Notes: generated by a model not told the origin, from the sequence alone. Shown: positions 7,601-16,517, counted from the first letter of the stretch. The stretch is DNA of 64,000 nt from Prevotellaceae bacterium HUN156 (GCA_900119285.1 FPIT01000003.1:1-64000); one strand, 5' to 3'. A program made the numbers and translations.

Positions 7601-8515
7601 GATGGCAATAGCCGAGCCTGTATAGAAGTAGTAGCTATTGATGCCGCTGACGGTGGCAGTACCGAGGTTATTACCATCCATGATGGGAACGACGCTGTTG
7701 CCGCTGACCTGCCAGCCTGAGCCGAGCAGGGCCTGGAGGGCACTGCCGGTGACGGAAGTCTGCGTTCCCTGCACGTCGCCGTATGCGGTCTTGTAGTAGC
7801 AGTTATTGAGCGTCGTATTGCTGCTGTTGTTACGGTTGAAAGTTGCGCTGCCGCTAGTGCTGCTCAGCGTCATGGTGCCCGCCATTAGGCAGCTGTTGAA
7901 CGTCAGCGAACCGTTGCGCCAGCCCACAAAGCCGCCGCAGTTGGTGGCAGCAGCGTCGGTGATACTGCCGTCGAAGAGGCAATTGGTAAACGTGACGGTG
8001 CCACTGGCTACGCCGATGAAACCTCCGTGAGTGGCATCCTTGTTGTCTTCGCTGCTGCGGTCACTGGTGATTGCCACGCTGCTGCGGCAAGCCGTGATGT
8101 TGACCGTACCCTCAGTGCTTCCAATGAGACCGGTGGCATATTTCTGATTGTTGCCATAGATGGTGCCTGCTGTGTTGAGGAACTTGATAGTAGCTCCTTT
8201 GGCATAGCGGAAGGGTGCGGTAAACTCGCTGCCGTCGGTAGTCAGGTTGAGCGTCAGTGTATGCCCACTGCCATTGAACGTGCCGCTAAACTTGTGGTCG
8301 CTCGTACCTGCCATCGTCGTAATGGTGATGTCGGCGGCCAGCGTCACGGTCTGTCCGCTGTACGTCGTACCGCTATTTACACTTGAGGCAAAGGTATTCC
8401 ACTCTTCCGTTGAGCTGATGGTAATGTCGTCTGCCCATGCCGTCGAAGCAGTAAGCAACATCACAAACAGCATCATGACTGCCCGTGATAAGAAAGAAAT
8501 CTTTTTCTTTTCCAT
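4667..8515 (-). CDS. Large secreted repeat protein (GLUG, beta-helix-like, Ig-like repeats; sorting tail), module 1
   Basis: 1282 residues from the ATG at 8515, chosen because it opens a signal peptide (MEKKKISFLSRAVMMLF ... STAWA). The N-terminal 230 residues have GLUG-like turns (GGFVGWRNGSLTFNSCL). Residues of about 400-620 are a glycine-rich right-handed beta-helix-like array of GTIIINGG units. There are three Ig-like repeats with the pattern Y-T-G ... D-Y ... G-x-A-x-V-T-I-T-G-K-G-x-Y, one more GLUG block, and a C-terminal tail YDLQGRK ... GLYIVNGKKVVVK. The tail resembles a type IX secretion signal. The protein is probably surface-exposed or secreted and adhesin-like. An AACATTGA-type minirepeat (4761-4795) encodes the linker just before the tail. 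The minus-strand order is this gene, then the small acidic gene, then the terminator. Confidence 0.8.
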   Translation of the reverse strand: MEKKKISFLSRAVMMLFVMLLTASTAWADDITISSTEEWNTFASSVNSGTTYSGQTVTLAADITITTMAGTSDHKFSGTFNGSGHTLTLNLTTDGSEFTAPFRYAKGATIKFLNTAGTIYGNNQKYATGLIGSTEGTVNITACRSSVAITSDRSSEDNKDATHGGFIGVASGTVTFTNCLFDGSITDAAATNCGGFVGWRNGSLTFNSCLMAGTMTLSSTSGSATFNRNNSSNTTLNNCYYKTAYGDVQGTQTSVTGSALQALLGSGWQVSGNSVVPIMDGNNLGTATVSGINSYYFYTGSAIAIDYTVTAADGTALTKGTHYTETISPATVRNKGDYTLTITGISPYSGSRTFNFTVGDAIPVTSETTTMTTGAYKVAQDVIVSSRITISGEVELILGEGTTLTASKGIEVSKGNKLTISGTGTLTANGDTYEGSYKPNASSKSVGRAGIGATEVGTIIINGGTINATGGAGIQELTGAGIGGNCYNTDGGTIIINGGIVNAVGQIYSAGIGAGGVWSKDNSQYGIVGTIIINGGQVTARGELNDNSICVGIGAGVYGDSSKGSLTLDWTTQTDFVKSSNYHINSITFKKAFDIENTSTLATKDNSGGNKIVPSNTALISLASAVISDIPNQTWTGYEIKPSFTVTLNETQLVKDTDYEVSYTDNVNVGTDAIVTITGKGQYVGSVSKTFTIVAYSFDGSGTAESPYLIQTAADLLALSGYVKHGTSGYVSAHYRQTANLDMSGIEMHPIGATIIGVDPPTTGAFSGVYDGGGFTISHLTINESGRYFVGLFGNADGATIKRVTLDNTCSVSGHYSIGGLVGYANNNTTALIGNVVSGSVNATIKDTSGALIGRCYHYGNLFYNNYYTAAASPQRGVGAGSNWIGGDLTSNSGVVRGYAITLPDDVSTTTIGETGVMHPRYAADNEVLTLTATAPASGMKRLAATAGTLAATSTAGTVTLTMPASDVTVSLDNVTINIEDIAAQTYTGSPITPALTVKDGETTLTLDTDYTLAYSNNINAGDATVTITGKGLYVGTATKTFTISYYAVTLANDTNNTDAIDDIIDNYGGKANVTLTDRTLKKNGEWNTICLPFSLNETELAASPLAGATIMEMQNTTSLENGVLTLNFATATAIEAGKPYLIKWASGSDIVAPVFNGVTITSTTPTEVTSTDGKVTFVGQYNPFTINSSNKDCVLMLGSGNKIGYSKNDRTLKCFRAHFQINDVNAVREFNMNFGDETTNIEHSTLNIEHSDNSVYDLQGRKVAQPTKGLYIVNGKKVVVK

Positions 8516-8608
8516 TGTTTTTTGTTTATGATTATATGTTATACTATTTTTGGTCATCTTATGGTCACACACAATCCGGTTGATTGCGGTTTATTCTTAA
8601 AACGGACG

Positions 8609-8616
8609 CGAAATTA
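8609..8616 (-). promoter_or_regulatory. Variant -7 box TAATTTCG, module 1
   Basis: The minus strand reads GTAATTTCGCG about 95 nt upstream of the ATG at 8515. All three related modules carry TTCG where TTTG is usual. It sits in a leader nearly identical to that of module 2 (13417-13424). Confidence 0.5.
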
Positions 8617-8657
8617 CAAAAAAAAATTTGATTTATACATCTATTTTTTGCAATAGT

Positions 8658-8735
8658 TCTCTTAAAACTTGGTTTTGAGAGAAATTTCTTTTTTAGCATT
8701 TTAGGCGAAAATACAAAAAACGCCCATTTCAACGA
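8658..8735 (-). promoter_or_regulatory. Conserved upstream region with imperfect palindrome, module 1
   Basis: TCTCTTAAAAC-TTG-GTTTTGAGAGA (8658-8682) is an 11-bp inverted repeat with one G-T pair. Flanking words are TTTTTTGCAATAGTT and CGCCCATTTCAACGA. The block recurs at 13465-13540 and 16644-16724, each time 40-65 nt upstream of the -7 box. That is a position typical of a regulator site. Confidence 0.55.
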
Positions 8736-8788
8736 AAAAAAAGAGCAAAAAGTAAACTGCAGAGTTGAAAAGCTCAACTCTGCAGTTC
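8736..8788 (-). terminator. Rho-independent terminator of module 2
   Basis: A perfect 14-bp stem AACTGCAGAGTTGA (8755-8768) pairs with 8774-8787 over a 5-nt loop, followed on the minus strand by TTTACTTTTTGCTCTTTTTTTT-like sequence (8754-8736). It lies 30 bp past the stop codon of the small gene at 8818. Confidence 0.8.
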
Positions 8789-8817
8789 ACAAAAGAAATC
8801 ATGTTTAGTTATTCGTC

Positions 8818-8979
8818 TTACCAGACATCCTCAACTTCTTCGATATCATCAGTAGGATCATCAAACAGGTCGATGGGTGTGTCGTCTAAACCCATGACAT
8901 CGGTGAGACTGTTGCAGAGCATCTGCGTCTGTTGCATCTTCACCACCTGTATTTCAGGATTGATATATTCTTTTTTCAT
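8818..8979 (-). CDS. Small acidic MKKEY protein, module 2
   Basis: 53 residues, ATG at 8979 to TAA at 8818-8820. It begins MKKEYINPEIQVVKMQQ, contains QMLCNS, and continues into an acidic tail with DLFDDPTDD and a final EEVEDVW. The first nine residues match the module 1 copy in all but the last. It lies 56 bp downstream of the large secreted protein and just before a strong terminator. The position and the conserved N-terminus across four copies support a real gene. Function is unknown. Confidence 0.7.
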   Translation of the reverse strand: MKKEYINPEIQVVKMQQTQMLCNSLTDVMGLDDTPIDLFDDPTDDIEEVEDVW

Positions 8980-9035
8980 TGTCTTTTCTTTTTCCTTTTT
9001 ATTCGAACACGGATTAAACAGATTTTACAGATATA

Positions 9036-12000
9036 TTACTTAATCACGACCTTTTTACCGTTTACGATGTAGAGTCCCTTTCCAGGATTGTTTACCTTGC
9101 GGCCCTGCAGGTCGTAGACATCACTGTTCTCTGTTCTCTCTTCACTATTCACCAGCGTCAGCGCGGTAGTGTCATTGTCGAACACGATGTCCAGTTCGCG
9201 GGCTGGATCGACATCAAGTGACAGATAGGCTCTGCGGGCAGGCATCTCGAAACCGGTAAACTTGTGGAAACCGAAGTGATCGTTCTTATTGCCCAGCACG
9301 TATAAGGTGCCGTTGCCAAGAGAATAAATGGAAGTGCCCACATCAACACCTCGTAAGTTGTTTCCAACTGTACGTTCAGCAGGGGCTGTGCTGGCAGTCA
9401 TGCTGATGGTGTTGTCCTCACCTACGATGATGACAGCGGTTTCTGCGGGAATGACCTTGCCCAGCTTATGAAGCGTCAGCGTGCCAGCGTCGTAAGTAGC
9501 GGTATAGGCGCAAGCCTTTTCTTCATCGTCAATCTGGAAACCTGTAGTGCTGTTGTAGTAGGTAGTCCAGTAGGCGCCATTTGCCTGGTTGGCGAAGGCG
9601 ACAGTGGCAGTTACAGGCTGGAGCGTCAGGTAGCCGAAGTACTCTTTATACTTATACTCTACATGACCTTCGCCGTTGATGGTATAGCCACCAGACATGT
9701 ATTTTGCAAACTCCTTCTTTACTCTGTTGGCATTGTAGCCGCTAAGTCTGGCATTTGACAGTACGATAGACGAGGTCTCATCAATGGTCAGGTTGAAACC
9801 ATCGTCGTCGCCACCACCCAAGAATGTTGATCCGCAGATGTACATGACACTACCATTGGTAATAGCGATGTCCGTAGCAAGCCATTCTAAGCAGGTATCC
9901 CATATATCATACTCACTATTATAGGTTCCTTCGCAGTTGAGCACGGCATTGTCGAGCGTCAGCGTGCTGTGATTGCCTGTGCTGAAGTTATCGATACGAC
10001 CGGTAAATGTACCATTCTTGATAGTCAGATCTTTTGCTACGTTAATGCCTTGCACATGAACACTATGGCCGTTCAGGTCGATGGTAATGTCATTGTAATA
10101 GGTCTTAGTAGCGCCATAGGTCTTATTTTTGTCATCTACATCCTGGCAAACTGTCACTACGTCGCCACTCCCTGCATCGGCAAGGGCTGTCTCCAGATAT
10201 GGATATTCCACTTCACCAATCTTGGCAGCAACGCCTGTACGTGGAATCGTTACATCATGGGTATCGCTATACTCAGTGCCATCGACATTAACGCTGGCAG
10301 TATAAGTAAGTACACCGTCGGAAGTAACGGTAGGCTCTGTCGTTACCTCTTCGTCAAATGAAGAAACGATGCTCATATCGACATAATGGCATTTGCTACA
10401 TTCCAGTTTCAGCCTAGCCATCAACATACCGTTATAGTTGTTGTTGTCCCATGTCCACTCAGGATTAACCCATTCGTGGCCTGTTGCAGGAGTCTTATAC
10501 TCTTCAGGACTCAGCACGGTATAGGTAATTCCGTCCTCTTCCTCACGATAGTAGTTGCGATTAGCATAGTAGCAGGCAATCATACCGTCTTCAGTACAAG
10601 TGGCTTCTCTTGCCTCGACGGTAGATACGCGAATCCAGATAGGTTCTATCACGGTGTCTTCTGCAGGCATTCTGCTGGGGAAGTTCTCCCAACCGTAGAA
10701 GATGTACTTAGCCTTTTTGAGCTTCACTGATGGAGGTGTAACCTCTGTGTTGTAATCCTGTGTGATGGACTCAATAGCGGGTACGGCATCGCCAGTATTG
10801 AAAGAGATAGTGAACTGGGCAATATGCCAGTTGGCAGTATAGCTCTTGCTGCCTGTAGAGCCGTGAGGGATAGTAACACTCATGACGGGCTCGTCCTGTC
10901 CTTCAAAAGTCCAACCGGTAAAGTTGTAACCAGTCTTCACGGGAGCAGCCAGAACGATATCGTCATCCTCGACTGTATAAGACAAGGGGTTGCTGGTGGT
11001 TTCTGAACCGCCATTCAAGTTGTAGGTGATGGCATAGGCATTCTGTGTCCACTTAGCATACAGTGTGGTATGCTGGGTAACGTGTTCTTTCCAGAAATTC
11101 CAGCGAGTGGTACATGTCTGCTCCTTAAACCAGCCGCCAAAGGTATAGCCTTCAGCCGTAGGTGCAGCAGGTTCGGTAGCCTTCTGGTCGTAAGGTACTG
11201 ACTGACTCTCAATAGCTTCGCCATGGCCGTTCAGATTAAACTGTACCGTGCGAGGTGCTTCTTTCCATTCTGCTGTGACAGTGGTGTTCTTGGTGATGGC
11301 GATTTCTTCGCCTGCGTTATAGGCACTTTCGTCAACATACCAGTGGAGGAACTCCTTGTCGGTAGGAGGTGTGAAGGTGCATTCGGGTAGAGCGTAGTTG
11401 TGACCATAAGATGTCTTGACATCGTTCATGATGCCTGAACCACCACCAGCGTCGAATGATATGGTAAGTGGTGGAACCAGCGTTTTACCGCTGATGTTAG
11501 TTGGGGTAGCTACCGTTTCGGTATTCTCCAGTACAAATTCCTTCTCCAAGGTGACGTTGCCACCGTAGCCATTGGCATAGATTTCATCGGTGCTATTGCT
11601 CCAGCTCAAGGTGATTTCGCCATCTTTACCTTTTCTGCCCTTACCAATACCGGCACTGCCGCCACCGCCATTATACGCTTTGACGTTACCGCCATAAATG
11701 TGTATGGTCTGAGGATTGGTGAATTTTCCGCTTTCAGAGATTTCGCCTGAACCGATACCGGCACCACCATCGTTACCCCAGGCTGTTACGGTTCCACCAT
11801 AAATATTGATGGTACCGCCGTCGGTTGTCTCCGACTTGACATAACCAGAACCAATACCGGCAGCAGAGCTACCACCCTTGGCTTCAATCGTACCGCCATA
11901 GATGTTGATGGTACCGCAGCTCTTGTCCTCGAAGGTACCTGATCTTCCATTGACGTAGCCACCGCCGATACCTGAGTTGCCGACATCACCGTTAGCCTTG

Positions 12001-13322
12001 ATGGTTCCCGTTCCGCTCAGCTGGGTATAGATATTCAGCGTGTTGCCGCGATGTACCTGAATACCCTGCTTGGCATTCAGTGTAACACCATCGTTGAGAA
12101 TCAGGTTGACGGTGCCGTTGACAACGATACGGCTGTTAAGCTCAATGTATTTGTCGACTACCCACCAGCCGCTGTTCCATGTCTCCATATTATATACAGA
12201 GCTGGGATTCTGGGCTGTCTGCATCTTGCCGTTGGCGTCGATATAGCTGTTGGCGGGAAGGGTAACAGCATCAAATGGACGAATAGAACCAGTGCACTGA
12301 ACATCGGCATCGGCACTGATGGTTACTTTTCCACCTACATTATGACCAGCAATACGTTCACTACTGTAGCCAATGTTGCCATTTGCTTTAATCGTACCGC
12401 CATTCAAGCTGATGGTAGGACAGGTCAGTGTCTCCTTTTCCAACGAACCGTTATATCCACTACCGATGGCCGCAGAACTGTTGCTATTAGCCGTTACCGT
12501 ACCACCATTGATGGTAATAGTCTTGACGGTTCCGCCATTACCGCCACCAATACCTGTACCGCAAAAACCACCAGTAGCATCGATGGTTCCGCCGTTGATG
12601 GTAATGTTGCCGGTAATATTGTTAATGTATCTGCTGTCACCGAATGGTGATTCGGGTTCGGTCATTCCGCTATATTCACTGCTGCCGATACCTGCTGCAC
12701 CGCCAGCCTTATCGAAATAAACATACCAGGTGCCACCCTTTGCATTGATGGTTCCGCCGTTGATGATGATATCGCCTAATCCCTGAGGAAAAATGCTAAA
12801 CGCCTGAGTCTGTGTGTTGGCGTGGTCGCCCAGTGAACCAATACCAGCGCCGCCGCCAGAGCTTTTACCACCGATGGCGTTCAATGTACCCGTACTGGCT
12901 GCCGTAATCTCCAGCGTACAACCTGCTGGCACAGCAATACCTGCACCACCCATGTCGGCATGCAGCGTATTCGTTCCCAGTACGGTCAGGTGCAGCTTAG
13001 CACCATTTCTCAGTGCAATACCTGAAGTACACGAATAGGTCTCGGAATAATCTGCAGAGAAGTTCTCGATGGTCAGGTTCAGCTCGATACCGTCCACAAC
13101 AATGGCGCCATAGCTGTTGAAAACATCGACAGAGCCTGCCTTTGAGTTCTTAGGTATAGAACCCGTGACACTCTTGTTTTCATACGTCGCTTTATTACCG
13201 TTGTTGATGACAACAGCAGAAGTAAGCGTAATGTCTGCTGCCCATGCCGTCGTGGCGGTGAGCAACATCACAAGTAGCGACATGGCTACCCGTGACAAGA
13301 AAGAACTCTTTTTTTTCTTCAT
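9036..13322 (-). CDS. Large secreted protein with four InlB-type B-repeats and sorting tail, module 2
   Basis: 1428 residues from the ATG at 13322, chosen for its signal peptide (MKKKKSSFLSRVAMSLL ... TTAWA). The N-terminal half is a glycine-rich beta-helix-like array of G-x-I-x-I-N-G-G-T units. From about residue 620 come four Listeria-Bacteroides (InlB B/Flg_new) repeats, seen as ISFDAGGGSG, VQFNLNGHGE, ITYNLNGGSE and ISFNTGDAVP, each ending in an aromatic W-x or A-K-W. A second beta-helix-like stretch and the tail VYDLQGRK ... GLYIVNGKKVVIK follow. It is probably exported and surface-attached. The first 50 residues are nearly the same as in module 1, including the upstream DNA, which points to duplication with divergence of the body. 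Its partner small gene lies directly downstream. Confidence 0.8.
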   Translation of the reverse strand: MKKKKSSFLSRVAMSLLVMLLTATTAWAADITLTSAVVINNGNKATYENKSVTGSIPKNSKAGSVDVFNSYGAIVVDGIELNLTIENFSADYSETYSCTSGIALRNGAKLHLTVLGTNTLHADMGGAGIAVPAGCTLEITAASTGTLNAIGGKSSGGGAGIGSLGDHANTQTQAFSIFPQGLGDIIINGGTINAKGGTWYVYFDKAGGAAGIGSSEYSGMTEPESPFGDSRYINNITGNITINGGTIDATGGFCGTGIGGGNGGTVKTITINGGTVTANSNSSAAIGSGYNGSLEKETLTCPTISLNGGTIKANGNIGYSSERIAGHNVGGKVTISADADVQCTGSIRPFDAVTLPANSYIDANGKMQTAQNPSSVYNMETWNSGWWVVDKYIELNSRIVVNGTVNLILNDGVTLNAKQGIQVHRGNTLNIYTQLSGTGTIKANGDVGNSGIGGGYVNGRSGTFEDKSCGTINIYGGTIEAKGGSSAAGIGSGYVKSETTDGGTINIYGGTVTAWGNDGGAGIGSGEISESGKFTNPQTIHIYGGNVKAYNGGGGSAGIGKGRKGKDGEITLSWSNSTDEIYANGYGGNVTLEKEFVLENTETVATPTNISGKTLVPPLTISFDAGGGSGIMNDVKTSYGHNYALPECTFTPPTDKEFLHWYVDESAYNAGEEIAITKNTTVTAEWKEAPRTVQFNLNGHGEAIESQSVPYDQKATEPAAPTAEGYTFGGWFKEQTCTTRWNFWKEHVTQHTTLYAKWTQNAYAITYNLNGGSETTSNPLSYTVEDDDIVLAAPVKTGYNFTGWTFEGQDEPVMSVTIPHGSTGSKSYTANWHIAQFTISFNTGDAVPAIESITQDYNTEVTPPSVKLKKAKYIFYGWENFPSRMPAEDTVIEPIWIRVSTVEAREATCTEDGMIACYYANRNYYREEEDGITYTVLSPEEYKTPATGHEWVNPEWTWDNNNYNGMLMARLKLECSKCHYVDMSIVSSFDEEVTTEPTVTSDGVLTYTASVNVDGTEYSDTHDVTIPRTGVAAKIGEVEYPYLETALADAGSGDVVTVCQDVDDKNKTYGATKTYYNDITIDLNGHSVHVQGINVAKDLTIKNGTFTGRIDNFSTGNHSTLTLDNAVLNCEGTYNSEYDIWDTCLEWLATDIAITNGSVMYICGSTFLGGGDDDGFNLTIDETSSIVLSNARLSGYNANRVKKEFAKYMSGGYTINGEGHVEYKYKEYFGYLTLQPVTATVAFANQANGAYWTTYYNSTTGFQIDDEEKACAYTATYDAGTLTLHKLGKVIPAETAVIIVGEDNTISMTASTAPAERTVGNNLRGVDVGTSIYSLGNGTLYVLGNKNDHFGFHKFTGFEMPARRAYLSLDVDPARELDIVFDNDTTALTLVNSEERTENSDVYDLQGRKVNNPGKGLYIVNGKKVVIK

Positions 13323-13416
13323 CGTTTTTTGTTTATGATTATATGTTATACTATTTTTGGTCATCTTATGGTCACACACAATCCGGTTGGGTTGCGGTTT
13401 ATTCTTAAAACGGATG

Positions 13417-13424
13417 CGAAATTA
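13417..13424 (-). promoter_or_regulatory. Variant -7 box TAATTTCG, module 2
   Basis: Same box and spacing (about 95 nt to the ATG at 13322) as module 1. The surrounding 100 bp are about 95% identical between the two modules by eye. Confidence 0.5.
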
Positions 13425-13464
13425 CAAAAAAAAATTGATTTATACATCTATTTTTTGCAATAGT

Positions 13465-13540
13465 TCTCTTAAAACTTGGTTTTGAGAGAAATCTCTTTTT
13501 TGGGGCATTTCAGGCGAAAATGCAGAAATCGCCCATTTCA
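13465..13540 (-). promoter_or_regulatory. Conserved upstream region with imperfect palindrome, module 2
   Basis: The palindrome TCTCTTAAAAC-TTG-GTTTTGAGAGA is at 13465-13489, and CGCCCATTTCAACGA follows farther upstream. Equivalent to 8658-8735 and 16644-16724. Confidence 0.55.
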
Positions 13541-13542
13541 AC

Positions 13543-13586
13543 GAAAAAAGAGGGATGCAGAGCGCATAATGCAACTCTACATCCCC
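13543..13586 (-). terminator. Rho-independent terminator of module 3
   Basis: Stem GGGATGCAGAG (13552-13562) with CTCTACATCCC (13575-13585), followed on the minus strand by CTTTTTTC. Nearly the same sequence as the module 1 terminator (4406-4451). Confidence 0.75.
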
Positions 13587-13648
13587 CGAAATAATATTTA
13601 TTCTATCTTCTCCTCTTGGAATCTATGATTCCGTAATTTCTTATCTCC

Positions 13649-13834
13649 TTAGAGATTATCCTCGTTGGTAATGACATCATCGTTGAAGAAGTCTGTCACA
13701 GTATCATCATCAAACAAGCGTGACTTGGCAGGATCTGTGGCTGGGTCGTCGTCTATACCACCACTAACACATAACATGCCCATCGTTGCTATCTCTACCG
13801 CCTCCATCAGAGGCTCCATATATTCTTTTTTCAT
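13649..13834 (-). CDS. Small acidic MKKEY protein, module 3
   Basis: 61 residues. It begins MKKEYMEPLMEAVEIATMG, has MLCVSGG, and an acidic tail with LFDDDTVTDFF and DDVITNEDNL. The last motif is echoed in the module 4 copy (DDNVITDEDD). It lies 40 bp downstream of the F5/8-type secreted protein and 60 bp before a terminator. It shares the M-K-K-E-Y-x-x-P start and M-L-x-x-S turn with the other three copies. There is no signal peptide or hydrophobic segment. Function is unknown. Confidence 0.7.
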   Translation of the reverse strand: MKKEYMEPLMEAVEIATMGMLCVSGGIDDDPATDPAKSRLFDDDTVTDFFNDDVITNEDNL

Positions 13835-13874
13835 AACTTATTCTATTTTATCAAGAATTTGAGAATTAGAGAAT

Positions 13875-16517
13875 TTACTTTATCACTACCTTACGTCCGT
13901 TCGCGATATACAGTCCCTTAGACATTGGGGTGTCGATACGGTGACCGTTCAGGTCATACCAGCGTTCTGTGCCGTCACGGTCAATGAGCTGGATAGACTG
14001 GAGGCCTGTAGGCTCACCGAAGTCACCGTCGAGCTGTGTACGGGAACTGTAAGTTACGGCTATGATAAAGGCACGGAATGGTGGGATATAGGCAGTGGTA
14101 TTGCTGCTATCCACCTGGCGCCACTTGTTGCCACTCTGCAGAATATATATGCCATGGCCTGCAGCTTCTGCATTAGTAACACCAATCGTTGTACCTACAA
14201 ACGCATAGTCACCAGCTCTAACGAAGTTTTTGCATCTTTTCCACAACTCCACAGGTTCTGTTACGCTGCCACCAACGCTTGTCGCATCAGAAACGGCTAC
14301 CAAGTATGGTGTATTAGCAACGGGATCACCAGAGATTTCTTCAAACTGCAGTGAAGAGGCTGTAGAGCCACTCAGCGTATAATACTTGATGCCAGCACCA
14401 GTGGCGGGTGCATACGGCAGGCAGAGCGTATATAAATCTACAGGCGTACCATCAATAATGGCATCAGCCGACTCGGCATCAGCAGGAGCAGACAAGTCGC
14501 GAGGATAATCAAGCGAAGGCACTTCGATACGTGAAGAATTAGTAATAACATCGCCAACTCCATTGGTGGGCATCCACAGTGCATAGAATGTTGTGTTACC
14601 CGAGAAATAAGCATCTTCTCCCTCGAGGTAAATATGTCCGTTACCTTCTCTTTGCCATCCCAGGAAGGTGTAGCCCTCACGAGTGAAGGTACATGTTGGC
14701 ATCGTGATATAACCACGGTCTCCTTTGATGACATCATCTATTGAGCCTTCACCGCCATTGGCATTGAAAGACAAGGTGACGGGAAGGCCCCATTCCAGAT
14801 CCACAGTCACACCGCAACCAGGCATAACGAAGGTATATGTGTTATCACCTGTTTGGGTAAGTGGTACGTAGTCATCACCAGATTTTCTCACTCTCAGATA
14901 AGACACCATCAGATTTTTATCTGTAGAAGCAACCGTCAGCGTTACTATCTTTCCCGGAGCAACATAATCATCGGGTTCCACAGCGTTGCCGTCAACGCTG
15001 ACTGCAAGCGAGCATTTTTCTCCTTCCTGTGTCTTCACATAGAATAACCTGAACTTAAGGTCAGCACTGATAGTAATAGGTTGTGCTGGCATAACGAAAG
15101 AATAGTTTCCACCATGATGATCGGTAATAGATTCAGAAGGCACACCTGTTATGCTAAGATTATCAACGCCCTCAGTGCCTGTATACAACCAAATATTATC
15201 ACCCTCGTTGGCCGACTGGGCATCAATATCATATACTGAAACGCGGAGGCTTTCGGAATTAATCTCCGGGGCTATCGAAATAGCATACTTACCCTCGTAG
15301 TGTACGGAGGTCTCAACCCAGACATCAGCGTCAGGCATAATAAAGGTATAATGCGTATCGTCAACCTTGGTCAGTTCAAGATAGCATTTGTCTCTGTCTT
15401 CTTTATTGGCTCGTGACGCCCTGCGAGGAGCTTCGATTTCGCCGCCTTCACTCTTTTTCTTATACGATACTTTCAGGTCATCAATCACAATATTTGGTAT
15501 TGTTGTGAGAGTAAGAGTGACGGTTTCACCTTCAAAGGTTCCTTTAACATCAGTATCATTCACAGAAGGAATGACACTAAATATTAGTTTATCCTCGCCT
15601 TCCTCTTCGCGCGTATATTCTGGATAATTGATCATATACCTAAAGGGACCAAACTCAGCATTCACCGTAATATTGCTGGCTGGCATCTTTAAGGAATATA
15701 TCACGCCACCATTGAGCCAAGTTCTATTTATGATATTCACATTGTTATCGTTCTCATCCTTGATGCTGAAGCTTTCAGAATATAACTCACAGCCGTCATT
15801 CCATGAGAAAACTAATTGTAAATTATCATCCTTATAGGCAGTAGTAGAAGGTACACCTTCTACAAGTGCAGTCACAGAGCCATAGGTATCATCGGTAGGC
15901 AGAGTAATGGTATAAGTAGGCTCACTGGCATCCGCAGTTCTCCATAGCTTCAGCTCCGACATCTGCATAATGTCTTCGATGTTATCCTTTGAGTTATGAG
16001 AGGCTGTTACCTCGAAGCGGTAATACTGATAGGCAGTAGTAACGCTACTTGGTATGGCAAAGTTATACTGTGTGTAGTTCACATCCTGCAGCGTGTTGTC
16101 GTCAGTGACTTCAACTATGGTTACCCAAGCACCATCAGCAGATTCCTTAGCCTTCAGTTTCCATGAAATAGGGTTACGACCAGTAAACTGGCTGTTGTCA
16201 TTTGCTGTACTCAGAGAATAGCCCTTGGGCACAAAAGCCTCAGCACTATTGAACTCTACATAGACACCCTGAGTGGATCCATCCAAAGACTCAAAATATG
16301 TACGGCACCATTTTGTGGTGACATCATCGTCAAAGAGTTTTTGGCAACCTTCATACATACCCAATCCACTTCCCTTAGTAGCGGTCATAGATACTTTTTT
16401 CAGTCCTACTAAGCTGTTGAGGGGTGTTGCGTCCTCTGCCCACATCCCCATAGTTGTGAGCATACATAGCAGCAGCATCGCTGCATGAACCAGAAAAGAA
16501 TGTGTTCTTTTTTTCAT
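13875..16517 (-). CDS. Secreted protein with discoidin-like (F5/8) domain, InlB-type repeat and sorting tail, module 3
   Basis: 880 residues with a signal peptide (MKKRTHSFLVHAAMLLLCML ... MWA). Residues of about 38-190 resemble a discoidin/F5-8 type C domain: LFDDDVTTKWCRT, GVYVEFNSAEAF, and YYRFEVTAS before the end. The middle holds several repeats that end F-x-M-P-x-x-x-V (TFIMPDADV, SFVMPAQPI, TFVMPGCGV), typical of bacterial surface beta-sandwich repeats. One InlB B-repeat follows (LSFNANGGEG ... YALW), then a C-terminal region with the tail WYDLNGHR ... GLYIANGRKVVIK. It is likely exported and may bind carbohydrate. The downstream partner is the MKKEY gene at 13649-13834. Confidence 0.8.
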   Translation of the reverse strand: MKKRTHSFLVHAAMLLLCMLTTMGMWAEDATPLNSLVGLKKVSMTATKGSGLGMYEGCQKLFDDDVTTKWCRTYFESLDGSTQGVYVEFNSAEAFVPKGYSLSTANDNSQFTGRNPISWKLKAKESADGAWVTIVEVTDDNTLQDVNYTQYNFAIPSSVTTAYQYYRFEVTASHNSKDNIEDIMQMSELKLWRTADASEPTYTITLPTDDTYGSVTALVEGVPSTTAYKDDNLQLVFSWNDGCELYSESFSIKDENDNNVNIINRTWLNGGVIYSLKMPASNITVNAEFGPFRYMINYPEYTREEEGEDKLIFSVIPSVNDTDVKGTFEGETVTLTLTTIPNIVIDDLKVSYKKKSEGGEIEAPRRASRANKEDRDKCYLELTKVDDTHYTFIMPDADVWVETSVHYEGKYAISIAPEINSESLRVSVYDIDAQSANEGDNIWLYTGTEGVDNLSITGVPSESITDHHGGNYSFVMPAQPITISADLKFRLFYVKTQEGEKCSLAVSVDGNAVEPDDYVAPGKIVTLTVASTDKNLMVSYLRVRKSGDDYVPLTQTGDNTYTFVMPGCGVTVDLEWGLPVTLSFNANGGEGSIDDVIKGDRGYITMPTCTFTREGYTFLGWQREGNGHIYLEGEDAYFSGNTTFYALWMPTNGVGDVITNSSRIEVPSLDYPRDLSAPADAESADAIIDGTPVDLYTLCLPYAPATGAGIKYYTLSGSTASSLQFEEISGDPVANTPYLVAVSDATSVGGSVTEPVELWKRCKNFVRAGDYAFVGTTIGVTNAEAAGHGIYILQSGNKWRQVDSSNTTAYIPPFRAFIIAVTYSSRTQLDGDFGEPTGLQSIQLIDRDGTERWYDLNGHRIDTPMSKGLYIANGRKVVIK

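Noticed and set aside
8565-8777. 70-residue frame through the module 1 upstream region
   Set aside because: The equivalent frame is broken in module 2 although the DNA is almost identical, so the sequence is conserved as regulation, not as protein.
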